This document shows positions 11,967-21,441 of a stretch of DNA of 64,000 nucleotides, in pieces (position 1 is the stretch's first letter; each line of letters begins with the position of its first letter). The DNA lies in assembly GCA_964036295.1 (NCBI GenBank), contig OZ038463.1:18401069-18465068 (forward strand), read 5' to 3'. Origin of the DNA: Plumapathes pennacea (Eukaryota; Cnidaria; Anthozoa; Antipatharia; Myriopathidae). A program made the position numbers and the translations under genes. Below the pieces are notes generated by a model that saw nothing but the letters and a program-made list of their open reading frames with translations, did not search any database and was not told the DNA's origin.

Positions 11967-12604
11967 CTACCGGGACCCCCGTAAAATACGGGTATCGGAT
12001 TTCTTTTTTCTAACCCTAACATCAAAATCTCTCTGTAGTACAATAACCACTCGACTGTACCACTCAGTGAATCGCCGATCAATCGACATCAAAAGCTCCC
12101 TGTTTTTCAAAATTCTCTTCTTTCTTTTCTCCTTCAATTTCGAGCATCTTAAACGCAGTTTACCGCGTCAAAGTACAAACGTCCCTGCAGTGCATGTACC
12201 ACTCGATCATACTCAACTCGTCGAACCACCGATCGTCCGACATTAAAATCTTTCCGTTTTTCGAACATGCGGCAGCATCAGCTCCTTATCCAGACACCTG
12301 ACAGCTGAAATTATATTTCTACACTAAGACGGAATTCTTATCTTCAGTATTCGCGTCCTCGGAAAGGCTACGGTCGAGAAGGTTTTTTGGCTTGCTTGTT
12401 TGCTTGCTTGATTCAATTCGAATTGACGATATGGTAATTATGACTAACGACTACGCGAGCATTGGTTGCGTCAGAAATTCAAACACATTATTTAATTACC
12501 GGTTTAATTTGTTGCGTCACAAATCGAAATTATCAATTTGTTACACACACATACACACACTTGAGCCGCGGTCAGCGGTTGCTTAGCGTATTATTATATA
12601 GAGA
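11967..12604 (-). mobile_element. Non-autonomous Helitron (copy D, array member)
   Basis: Outer member of the three-copy array. The plus-strand end CTACCGGGACC is a variant of CTAGCGGGACT. Its 5' TC lies next to T12605 on the plus strand, so the whole array 10715-12604 sits between A10714 and T12605, as expected for one Helitron insertion event. Confidence 0.8.
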
Positions 12605-13072
12605 TCGATGGCTATGAACAAGAGTACCTGGGTGTCTCTGGACCATCCTGGACTGCCCTGCATCTCAGTGCGTTCGCAAACACGAAGAATTCAGATTGGG
12701 TCGCCCTAAACCGAAAAAGCGAAATCTTTACGTCAACAGGCCCTTAATTTGTTGGCTTTGACTTCACAATTGTGTCGTTATCTTTTTAGGTACAGGTTGT
12801 GATGCGACGAAGTCGGTTCTGTAGCTCAATTAGGCAGCAGCCTAGGAAACTGCTCTCAATAAGAGAAATGCCCTAGCCTTTAGTTAATGGACAACATGCA
12901 AAGGTATATATTGATTTGACTGCTGGCAACTCCGGACCAAAATCCACCACATGCAAAGCATTGTATACTCGCATACATACCTCCATGCATACAAATAAGC
13001 TACAAGCAATAAAGTACACAATTATGTATAGATTATATAATTTGTACATATTATTTGCAATAAATATAGTTA
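12605..13072. other. Spacer before the gypsy element, with a dispersed repeat
   Basis: No gene. The only recognised feature is copy 2 of a 65-bp repeat at 12815-12880 (TCTGTAGCTCAATTAGGCAG). The last bases GTTA (13069-13072) are the left target duplication of the gypsy element. Confidence 0.6.
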
Positions 13073-13247
13073 TGTAAAATCTGGTATTTAATCGTCAAAC
13101 GGGTTCACAGAACTGGAGTAACTTGAACACAACTGAGTCTTCAACAACAACACGAAAAAGACGCAACTCGCAACTCGCGTCAGAACTACGACATTTACGG
13201 TAACGCCAGCACTACGCTAGCTCTTAACGTTCTAAGTCTATATCACA
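13073..13247 (-). repeat. Gypsy 3' LTR
   Basis: 175 bp, TG...CA. It is 7 bp shorter than the partner at 47485-47666 because it has one fewer CAACTCG unit, with a few substitutions besides. Preceded on the minus strand by the polypurine tract at 13248-13260. Confidence 0.9.
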
Positions 13248-13484
13248 TTATCCCCTCCGTAATTTGCTGGGGGCAAGTCTCTTGGACTTCTAGAAATTCG
13301 TTTCATAGTCCTCTGTCCATGCCGGCGGTTTCCTTGAACGGGAAGGCCTAGCTGTGGTCTGAGGCTCCACAGGAGCTGGACTAGTGGATGTAGAACTTCT
13401 CTCTACATTGCTGCTTGATGACATCATAGTCATTGGTGGGGCACTTAAGATTTCCTGTCCTGGCTCACTAGTCGACGGGGAACC

Positions 13485-16400
13485 TTAACTGTCCTGCCCT
13501 GATCCACTTGTTAGTGGGGAGCTTAAATTTTGTCCCTGACTGTCACTGGTCACTGGGGAGCTCGAAATCTGCTGTCCCGGTTCCCTCATTGGTATTGAGC
13601 TTAAATTTTGTCCATGAGTGCCGTTGGTCACTATCAGAAACCACTCTTCTTCCTCTTCCTCATCTTCCTCTCCACTGACTGCTGGACGTGGCACTGGAAC
13701 TGTGGTCCTTGATGCTGGAACTGTGGTCCTTGCTGCTGGAACTGTGGTCCTCGATCTTGTTTGTTCCCCTGTGTGAGTGTCTGGGGGAATGCTTCCAGCT
13801 TCCTTGGGTGCAAAGCAGGGTTTCAAACTGTTGAAATGCACAACCAACCGCTTTCGTCCACCCTCCTTCTGAATACGATAGACCACATCCGAAATCTTCT
13901 TAATGATCACATATGGCCCTTGCCATGGCCGTGCTAGCTTCCGTGAAAGTCCCTTCTTAACAGCCGGAACGTGTCTCCAAACTCGGTCACCAACATTGAA
14001 GGGGTCTCCTGCAGCCTTGGCATCGTAATAGTCTTTATACCTCTGCGTTGCCACAACCATCTTTTCCCTGGCCAGCTCATGTGCATGATGGAATCTAGCT
14101 TTCATGTCTTGCACAAACTCCGGTACCGATTGAGAAAGACTGGACTCCGGGGTGTCACCAACTATCAAGTCAACTGGTAGACGGGCCTCTCTCCCAAACA
14201 GCATTCGATGCGGTGTGATGTCAGTTGTTTTGTGCTCAGCAGTTCGATAGGCAAGAAGAATCTGAGAGAGCTTGGTGTCCCAGTCACTTTGATTCTCATT
14301 CACAACCTTTGATAGCATGTCCTTGAGTGTCCGATTAATCCTCTCGACCATTCCATTGCTCTCTGGATAGTAGGGTGTGGTGCGAGTCTTGTTTACTTCC
14401 AGCATGGTAGCCATATGCTGGAAGACATGAATTTCGAAGTCTCGGCCTTGGTCTGAGTGCAAGTGCTGCATAACGCCGTAGCGTGATACCCATTCGTCGA
14501 CGAGCTTCCTTGCTACCGTGGAGGCCTGATGGTTTTCTACGGCAAAGGCTTCTGGCCACTTTGTGAAATAGTCTGATACCACCAAGACGTATCGATTGCC
14601 CCTGCACGTTGTCGGAAGTGGACCAAGTATGTCCAGAGCCACTCTCTCCATCGGATACCCTGCACAACTCGTTTGTAGCGGCGCTCTGGTTTTCCTTGCT
14701 GGTGAATTCCGCTCCCCGCATCCCTTGCAGCTTCTGCAATGATCTTCTACGTCTTGGTACCAGCCCTTCCAGTAGTACCGTGCCTTCACGCGTTCTGCCG
14801 TCTTGTTCACCCCCAAATGTCCCGAGATTGGAATGTCATGTAAGAGTTTCAGCACATCAGGCATCAAGCTCCGAGGCAGGCAGAGCTGCAGGACACCGAT
14901 TTCCCATCCTCGCTTTCATACCGACGGTAAAGGAGGTCGTTCACCAGTGCGAGCCTTCCGAATTGGCTCCACAAACTGCCTACCACTGGACCGGCACCGG
15001 ATATTTCACTCCTGGGTGGTCTTCCTCCCTTCTTAAGCCATGTCATGGCTGAGCGTACGGCAGGATCTTGCTGTTGGTATTGCCGCAACTCCTCATCACT
15101 CCACTGGTTCAGCCAGGTTTTCCTTGTTGTCGCTTCGGATACACTTCCTGCATGGCACTCTCCTACCGTATCTTCAGAGCCAAGGGCCACTTCCGATGTT
15201 TTGTCCTCCGGCCACGGAAAACGAGACATACCATCGGCGTTTCCATGCAGTCTTCCAGGGCGATGGTCGATGCCAAAATCAAACTCAGCCAATCGCTCCA
15301 GCCAGCGTGAAACCTGACCCCTTGGGTGTTAAAAGCTTCTCAGCCACTGCAGTGCACTGTGATCCGTTCGCACAGTGAACCTTTTCCCTAACAGGAAAGG
15401 TTCAAAGTGTTCGATTCCCCAGACCATTGCCAGAAGCTCTTTCCTGGTGGTGCTGTAATTCCGTTCAGGCTTCGACAACGCCCTCGCTGCATAGGCGATG
15501 ACCCTCTCTGAACCTTCATGAACCTGCGACAAGACAGCTCCAATCCCGACATCATTGGCATCTGTATCTAAGACAAATGATTGGTCGAACCTGGGATAGG
15601 CCAGTATTGGTGCGCTCATTAGCCGTTCCTTGAGGGTGCTGAAGGCCTTTTGACACTCTGTTGTCCACTGGAAGACGGTGTTTTTGCGTTCCAGGTTGTA
15701 CAGTGGAGCTGCCACTTCTGCGTAGTTAGGGATAAACTGGCGATAGTATCCAGCACAGCCCAGAAAGGAACGAAGCCTCGAGACATCACAAGGCGTCGGC
15801 CAGTCTTGTAGCACTTTGATCTTCTCCGGGTCTGTGGAAATTCCCTCTTTGCTTACAATGTGACCCAGCAGCAGTGTCGATTCCTTCAGCAACTGGCACT
15901 TCTTTGCATTGAGCTTGTATTGAGCAAGTCCTGCGTGTTCAAGTCGCTGCAGCACCGCATCCAGCTTCTGATGATGTTCACTGAGGGTACCAGCGAAAAC
16001 GACGATGTCGTCCAAATACACCAGACAGTCGAGCCAGTTGAGGCCACGCAGAATAGTATTCATGGCTCGCTGAAAGGTCGCTGGTGCATTTGTGAGTCCA
16101 AACGGCATCCTCTTGAACTGAAAGTGTCCGTTCGGTGTGGAAAAAGCAGTCTTTTCCCTGTCTTCCTCCGCCACTGGAATCTGCCAGTAGCCCCTCACTA
16201 AGTCAGGTAAAGTAGGCAGTAAGTCAGTAAAGTAGGCAGCTCCAGCCAACGCTTCCAGGATGTCCTCACACCGAGGTAATGGGTATACATCCTTCTTGGT
16301 CACCTAGTTTAGTCTCCTGTAGTCAACACAGAACCTCCTGGACCCATCTTTCTTCGCCACCAACACAACAGGAGAAGACCATGGAGAGGTAGAGGGTTCG

Positions 16401-16860
16401 ATAACGTCACTGGCGATCATCGTTTCTATCTCCTGCCGCACCTCTTCTCTTCGATGGAATGGTAGCCTCCGAGGTGGTACTCTAATTGGTGGAGCATCAC
16501 CGGTGTTGATACAATGCTCTCCTGCAGCTACTTCTCCCAAGTCTTCAGGTCCCCAAGATACAACTTTACTGTGGCTTGCTATGATTTCGTGAACACGATC
16601 CCTTTCGTCCGCTGGTATTGATGGATTGTCAATTACAAAGAGTTCAGCAATCTTTTCCTTGAGTTGATCGGCATTCCCAGGCTGAGCCGCCATACAAGTT
16701 GACGCCAGCCTTCCGGGTCTCGACGTGGTAACAGGAACTTGTCCCTTTCTCGTCCGTTTCTAAGAGCGGACATAAATCTCCCACCGAACTCCCCCGGTAG
16801 ATCCGTTTCGGTGTCTGGTGATGATTAAAAACTCGAACTGGTATCGAACCATCACGCACT
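13485..16860 (-). pseudogene. pol: Gypsy pol: RT, RNase H, integrase (broken)
   Basis: Reverse transcriptase, RNase H and integrase of the gypsy polyprotein. Visible: RT motifs VVLVAKKDGS, GLTNAPATFQR and YLDDIVVF; RNase H start FVLDTDAND; an HHCC zinc region (HDIPISGHLG ... CKGC); an integrase core with DILGPLP, SDQGRDF and PESNGMVERINRT. A C-terminal tail holds three RTTVPA-type repeats and an acidic run. Breaks: TAG at about 16304, TAA at about 15329, a frameshift near 14890, another near 16690, and a short in-frame duplication around the RT motif before GYWQIPV. The upstream part of the polyprotein is on the far side of the Polinton. Confidence 0.9.
16855..16860. other. Left target duplication CGCACT of Polinton 1
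   Basis: CGCACT directly before the left inverted repeat; the same six bases follow the right inverted repeat at 45918-45923. Six base pairs is the Polinton standard. Confidence 0.95.
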
Positions 16861-17050
16861 AGTAGTATGGGGTCCGAAAAATGACCCACTTTGCATACTA
16901 ATGAGATGCCTTACCCTCACCCCCTGGGGATGGTTTTTGTCACCCTAAAAATGGGAACTGAGGGGGTGGGGGTGGGGTGAATTTTGTCACTGTAGGAGGG
17001 CAACTGAGGGGAGGGGAGGGTGGGGAGAAGGGTTGACCGGAAGTACAAAT
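16861..17050 (+). repeat. Left terminal inverted repeat of Polinton 1
   Basis: The first ~130 bp match the reverse complement of 45787-45917 with a few substitutions and single-base indels. A G-rich stretch of about 45 bp is present only in the left copy, after which TGACCGGAAGTA aligns again, so the recognisable repeat reaches about 17050. The outer 60 bp are almost identical. Confidence 0.9.
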
Positions 17051-17148
17051 AAGAAAAATTAATGATGTGAAACAACGTGCTTTTAATGGCAGCAAGATGA
17101 AAATACAATTAAGAAAAACAAATGATACGAAATAAAAGTCAGGTGTCA

Positions 17149-17937
17149 TCAGTGGCGATGACTGCATGTTGAAATGCGTTGTTTGTAGGTTTTCAAGGCA
17201 TCAAGAGCAGAATTGAGGAGTAGAGTGGTCAGTGTTTTGGGTTCACCATTGCAGCTTCGCGCGTCGACCAAGGTTTCAGTGAAGGTGTCTGAGGATCCTA
17301 GGATGGAGATAGGGAAGGGAGCTTTGATGGCATGTTGGAGAATGTGGCTGGTTAGAAGTCTGGCGAGACGTCCATTGCCATCGCCGAAGGGGTGAATGTC
17401 TAGAAGTCTATAGATGAACCAGGCACAGAGTTTGAAGGAGTCGTAGAGTGTCAGGAGACCAAATTCGTGGAGATCATTGAAGCGATCATAGAGTCTTTCT
17501 ACTCGATGTTTAATTAGATCAGGGGGCGAGTAAGTGTATTCTTTTCCGCCAAAGGTAGTGCTGCGTACGTATGGACTGAATTGGCTGGGGTGCTTGTTAC
17601 CAAAAATACGGGAATGCACTTCGCAGATGAAGTCAGGTGTCATCAATGGCGGGGTTACCACAAAATCGAATTGACTGTCCGTGGAGTATTGTGTATAGAA
17701 TTCTTGTCGGAGAAATTTGTAAGCCAACTGGAGATCTTGAAGGCACGCTGTTTTTTCTTCTGTATCTCGGATATGATCGAAGAATTCCGTCATTCTATCA
17801 TCGTGACAATATGACTTGGGAGCTGTTTTTTCAGACATCAAAGCTTGAATTTGGTCAGCTAATTGCTGTCCTGTGACGCCAAAATCAATAGACGCTTCAA
17901 AGTTTAGCACGTCCGCCACGACTGACATGTTTGCCAT
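17149..17937 (-). CDS. Fic-domain protein
   Basis: A 262-residue protein with the complete Fic catalytic motif HPFGDGNGRLAR at residues about 182-193. In Fic enzymes this loop binds the nucleotide phosphates and its His transfers AMP (or another nucleotide-derived group) to a hydroxyl on a target protein. The surrounding helices (VERLYDRFNDL, ILQHAIKAPFP) fit the Fic fold. I see no clear inhibitory S/T-xxx-E-G/N helix. No signal peptide or membrane segment. It is the outermost gene at the left end. Its promoter (17938-18034) has a TATA-like TATTTATAATAG, a composite CRE/E-box palindrome and a perfect TGACGTCA. Role by analogy: modifying a host protein during element activity; target unknown. 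The frame is intact. Confidence 0.85.
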   Translation of the reverse strand: MANMSVVADVLNFEASIDFGVTGQQLADQIQALMSEKTAPKSYCHDDRMTEFFDHIRDTEEKTACLQDLQLAYKFLRQEFYTQYSTDSQFDFVVTPPLMTPDFICEVHSRIFGNKHPSQFSPYVRSTTFGGKEYTYSPPDLIKHRVERLYDRFNDLHEFGLLTLYDSFKLCAWFIYRLLDIHPFGDGNGRLARLLTSHILQHAIKAPFPISILGSSDTFTETLVDARSCNGEPKTLTTLLLNSALDALKTYKQRISTCSHRH

Positions 17938-18005
17938 AGTTGCTATGTTGGAGTGAAAATATTAAAAGTGAAAAAACGGTATTTATAATAGAAAAACGAT
18001 ACGTC

Positions 18006-18031
18006 ATCCCACGTGGTATGTCATGACGTCA
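18006..18031. promoter_or_regulatory. E-box palindrome plus CRE upstream of the Fic gene
   Basis: ATCCCACGTGGTAT at 18006-18019 and a perfect CRE TGACGTCA at 18024-18031. The longer block ACGTCATCCCACGTGG (from 18001) recurs at 18840 and 21271. Confidence 0.65.
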
Positions 18032-18034
18032 AAG

Positions 18035-18774
18035 TTAAACTTCAGTTTCTTTTAGCTGGTGAATTAGAGATGCTTCAGTGGCAGAGTCGCGCCTTTGTTT
18101 TAATTGTGCTTGGATGTCACGCTTGATGTCCTCGGTTTCTTGTTCTGAATCGATGTGACAATGGTGTTGACCGTGAGTTAGAGTGGTAGAGTCGCGTCGG
18201 GTACGGGGAATGGCTACCACACACTCGGGGTGAAAGATCCACAGTTTGCCGCTGTGAGGTGTTTCAAAACATTGTAGACAAGGCATGCGAACGTTGTAGC
18301 CTACGACGTTGCTGCAGTTAACGCATTCGATGTTTTGAATCACACAATAACAGTTTGGACCCCAGTGCCAATCACCTGTAAGTTCTACGGAACTGAAAGA
18401 AAATAAAAATTGCATAAGTAGACGAAAACAATGAATTAAATGGTAAAATGAAAAACTTACTCTTTTAGAGGCATGGAAGAGGTGTAGTACCACGGCTGAC
18501 ATATGAAACGATCGTGTGTGGATATGGCCCAGTGTTGATCGCGTAAACCTTTCACGCTGAAAATATGGTCACAAGTTTTGCAGCAAATAACCATGACGGC
18601 TTCGTCTCGAAAAACTTGCCAGTCAGTACCGCCTTCAATAGGACCGTAACCTCGTCTCTCAACGAGTTTTTCTTGATTCTTCCACGCATTTATTCGCATC
18701 AGTTTTTGTTGCCGGGTCATTGGCGGGTCTGGTATAGTCTTCCATTTATCAATATTCATGTACATGTTTGCCAT
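18035..18774 (-). CDS. Cys/His-rich accessory protein with one intron
   Basis: Coding exons 18774-18461 and 18392-18035, joined across a 68-bp intron with donor GTAAGT and acceptor TTTCTTTCAG; the joined frame gives 223 residues and stays open. Exon 1 has CCKTCDHIF and a nearby HW...H; exon 2 has three CxxC-type pairs (CVNC, CLQC, and a later HPEC), so it probably binds zinc. The C-terminus is charged and probably helical. No family recognised. It shares the start MANM and a promoter block with the Fic gene. Position suggests an early accessory role; function unknown. Confidence 0.75.
18393..18460 (-). other. Spliceosomal intron (68 bp)
   Basis: Minus strand: exon ...AAAGA, then GTAAGTTTTT ... 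TTTTCTTTCAG, then exon TTCCG. Splicing keeps the frame open, and the intron is AT-rich compared with its exons. Confidence 0.75.
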
Positions 18775-18951
18775 GTTTTTGTTTTGCTTGAGTGAAAATT
18801 ATTCAAAAGTGAAACAGATTTTATAATAGAAAAATGATACGTCATCCCACGTGGGATGCCATCACGTTGGTATCCCACGTGGGGTGACGTAAGCAAAGAT
18901 AAAAATAGTTGCGTTAATTTGTTTATAAAAACAGGTAGCGGAGAGAATGAA
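18775..18951. promoter_or_regulatory. Divergent promoter with two CACGTG palindromes
   Basis: Lies between the minus-strand gene at 18774 and the plus-strand gene at 18952. It contains ATCCCACGTGGGAT (18844-18857), ATCCCACGTGGGGT (18872-18885), a CRE-like TGACGTAA just after it, and a plus-strand TATA box (TTTATAAAA, about 18922). The left part resembles the Fic promoter base for base over about 90 bp. Confidence 0.7.
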
Positions 18952-19739
18952 ATGCATAACGCGAAAATGAAGTCAATCGTGTTGCTTGTAGTTGCGCTGT
19001 TTCTGTATGTCTTTTTTGTATCGGGGCGTTTCTTTCGAACACACCAGGACCGAGCAATGGCCAAAAGTTTAGCTCTCGCGATGCAGCGTTGGCAGCATTT
19101 CAAAAGATGCAGAATACCCAGACTATGCAGAAGGTGCAGAATGGAACGAATAGAACGAAGGAAACGGTAACGACTCCGCCAGGCTATGTACCATTTCGAG
19201 TGGGTCCGAACAAAACGATTCCTGTCAAGAATGGTTCAGTCGAGTCGCTTGGAACCTTTGACTCATTGGATGCAGCATTGGCGGCGTTTAACAAGCTACA
19301 GAATGTAACCCAGAAGAAGTCAACTAGAAAGCGCCGTGGAATTCTCGGATCATTACTACCGCTCGTCAAGATACCATCACCAACACAGCCACCGATTACC
19401 GGTCACGAGTCATTGCTGATTCTCTTTTGTCGCAGCAAGGCCTGGCAAAAGTTCGAGTCTGAGTCCATAAGCGAGTTCAAGATTTGGCTGATGCGCTTGC
19501 CGGAGCCGGTGCGATCCATTTTCATTCGCAAACTGTTTCTGCGGACGGATTTCAATGCACAATTGCAGCAAGTGGCGGAATGGATGCGGTGGCGAAAAGC
19601 CGTGGAGATATTCGACAAGGGCTGGGACAAGAAGGATTGGCCTTGTAATAATGCGGGTATGCGAGGTGAATGCGATCCATCTCTGTTGCTTAATAGTGAT
19701 GTGGTTCTTCGCTATGACATTCCGTGTCAGGAACTTTGA
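18952..19739 (+). pseudogene. Signal-anchor protein with DAALAAF repeats, frameshifted
   Basis: The ATG at 18952 follows a TATA box and opens with a hydrophobic segment (SIVLLVVALFLYVFFVSG), a likely signal anchor. That frame runs to 19170 but turns basic and looks non-coding after about 19060. From about 19040 another frame, open to 19739, carries two related units, SSRDAALAAFQKMQN and DSLDAALAAFNKLQN, then a KKSTRKRRG patch and a Trp-rich C-terminus. The two parts look like one gene with a one-base shift between 19030 and 19085; a programmed shift cannot be excluded. Family not recognised. An AATAAA follows at about 19792. Confidence 0.55.
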
Positions 19740-19946
19740 ACTTTTTGAAAAAGCGATGTTAAAAGTGTATTTTAAAAACACCATGTTTTGAAATAAAGAT
19801 TTTTTATTGTTCAATGTTTTTACATGTTTTATTTTTGTTTATCGAATGCCTTGTGAAGAAAGCGACCAAAGAAACTGTTATCAAATTGTCTTTGTTGTTC
19901 TTTTTCTCGCCTTTCTTGCTCTGCTTTGGTAATCCAGAGGCTTCCG

Positions 19947-20279
19947 TCATTCTGTTTCTTTTGCTTCTTCTTTTGCTTTTATAACAACACCACCAAATGC
20001 ACAGCGTACATCGTGTTCAGCTTCGCGGTACAGTGTGGTCATTTCTTGTTGTTGTTCTTCGCTTGTCATATGATAAAATATCAGTTCTTGCATGCGTGGG
20101 GAGTAAGTCTTGATAAGTTCCCGCCGCCGGTCTTCAATAAAGCCTTGTTTGCTTTGTGGAGTGAGATAATTCCAACTGTAGGAATATTTGGGGCGATGTG
20201 TGGCCATGTAGTCTTGAAATTGTTGGTGACGTTCTGCAATGTTTTGACGCGCTATTTTCATTTCTTGTCTAAAATTCAT
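19947..20279 (-). CDS. Unknown charged 110-residue protein
   Basis: ATG at 20279. Rich in Gln, Glu and Arg, mostly helical by composition, with HRPKYSYSWNYLTP near residue 28. It ends inside an AAAGCAAAAGAAGAAG tract. In the next frame, downstream of this tract, an open stretch (to about 19847) reads like a continuation with a GRFLHKAF ending, so the A-rich tract may hide a one-base slip. No recognised family. It lies in the left accessory block next to a 34-codon gene. Confidence 0.5.
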   Translation of the reverse strand: MNFRQEMKIARQNIAERHQQFQDYMATHRPKYSYSWNYLTPQSKQGFIEDRRRELIKTYSPRMQELIFYHMTSEEQQQEMTTLYREAEHDVRCAFGGVVIKAKEEAKETE

Positions 20280-20290
20280 TGTTTTTTAAC

Positions 20291-20395
20291 TTACCCGACA
20301 ACGACGCTTTCTACTTGATAGTTGTAATCCGTGTTGTATTCAGCGTATTCAGCTATGTAGGTATCGCAGCGGTCGCATTTAAGAAAATACAACAT
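20291..20395 (-). CDS. Small 34-residue CxxC protein
   Basis: ATG at 20395, TAA at 20291-20293. The N-terminus holds KCDRCDTYIAEY, a single CxxC, then a Tyr/Asn-rich acidic tail. The stop overlaps a good donor (GGGTAAGTT), so this may instead be a first exon; a matching acceptor is not obvious nearby. Function unknown. Confidence 0.4.
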   Translation of the reverse strand: MLYFLKCDRCDTYIAEYAEYNTDYNYQVESVVVG

Positions 20396-20446
20396 GCTCG
20401 CCGAAAGATAAATGTCGAATGAGAATAAAAGTAAAAATGTTTTTAT

Positions 20447-21069
20447 TTATGATTTCTTTACAAATGTAGTTACATACAGAGTGGTAGTGCTGCTGGTTAA
20501 GTTCAGTTCTTCCAGAGTTTCTTTGAATAAGGTTTCTTCAAGTTGTTTCCAGCGCTGCTCGTTGAGATAGGCGTTTTGGCTGCTATCACCTTTCATCTTG
20601 GCCAGTTCTTTCTGTTCGACACTGTTCCATTTGGCTTTCATTCGTGTGTAGACTTCATGCCAATGAGGGTAGTCAATGGCGCCACACACAATTCTTTGGT
20701 CCAAGCTCGAGTCGAGGCGGTACGAAAGTCTGGGCAATATTCGCTGCTTTGCTCATTGTGCATCACGTACTTGGCAATGGCGTCGAAGAGGACGAAGCTG
20801 AGTTGGCTGGCGGTCTGCAATAAGCTTTTTTGGGGAACAAAGTTGAGAGCGACGATCGCTTCTTCCAAGAGAGTTCGTTCGAACTCTTTTTGTTGCGCTT
20901 CGTTTTGTTCTTGCTCACGCTCTTCTTGGTCTCTTTCTGTGTATCGGTTGTGATACTGTTCGTTCATCCAGTCATAGATTTTTTTTCAATCTTCGTCACA
21001 GGGTTTGTAACGAATGAAAGAGTTTTGAGTGTATTTCGGAAATACACAGCGAGGTTTGGAGTTAGCCAT
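20447..21069 (-). pseudogene. Unknown accessory gene with stop and frameshift
   Basis: ATG at 21069 opens MANSKPRCVFPKYTQNSF. The frame meets TGA at 20986-20988, continues open (20967 to 20638) through a Glu/Gln-rich helix, then shifts frame near 20735 into a segment with DYPHWHEVYTRMKAKW and an end at 20447. Read together they describe one protein of about 205 residues, now broken twice. It shares the first three residues MAN with the Fic and 18774 genes. No family recognised. Confidence 0.55.
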
Positions 21070-21376
21070 AGTGATGAAAGCAATGGAAAGAAAAAACATT
21101 GACGGCGCGATGTGGAAAAAAGTAGAAAAAACGCGATTTATATAGGGCTTTCCCCGCTAAAAATAGGTTGCACCACGTGGGATGATGTATATAGGTTTTT
21201 CCGGATAAAAATAGGTTGTTGTTGTTGTTGACATTGACCCCACGTGGGATGATGCACGTGCTACTAGGTGACGTCATCCCACGTGGGGCGATAAAAATAA
21301 AAAACATGCTCACGAATCCCTTGGAAAAAATATCTTAAAAAGCGCGATGCTACAAAAGAAAAAATTATTCAGTGAC
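21070..21376. promoter_or_regulatory. Divergent promoter with three CACGTG palindromes
   Basis: Palindromes at 21172-21183 (ACCACGTGGGAT), 21237-21250 (ACCCCACGTGGGAT) and 21276-21289 (ATCCCACGTGGGGC), the last directly fused to a perfect CRE TGACGTCA (21269-21276). GCTAAAAATAGG and GATAAAAATAGG (21157-21215) resemble MEF2 sites. It serves the minus gene at 21069 and the large plus gene that follows. Confidence 0.7.
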
Positions 21377-21441
21377 ATGGCTCAGGCGATGCTGGATGCG
21401 AGTGTTTTATTCCTTTGAATAAGACACCGCGTAAACGAAAA

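Noticed and set aside
16940..17167. Small hydrophobic gene downstream of the Fic gene
   Set aside because: The frame begins in a ~20-bp duplicate of Fic coding sequence and runs into the C/G-rich inverted repeat; no promoter or homologue recognised.
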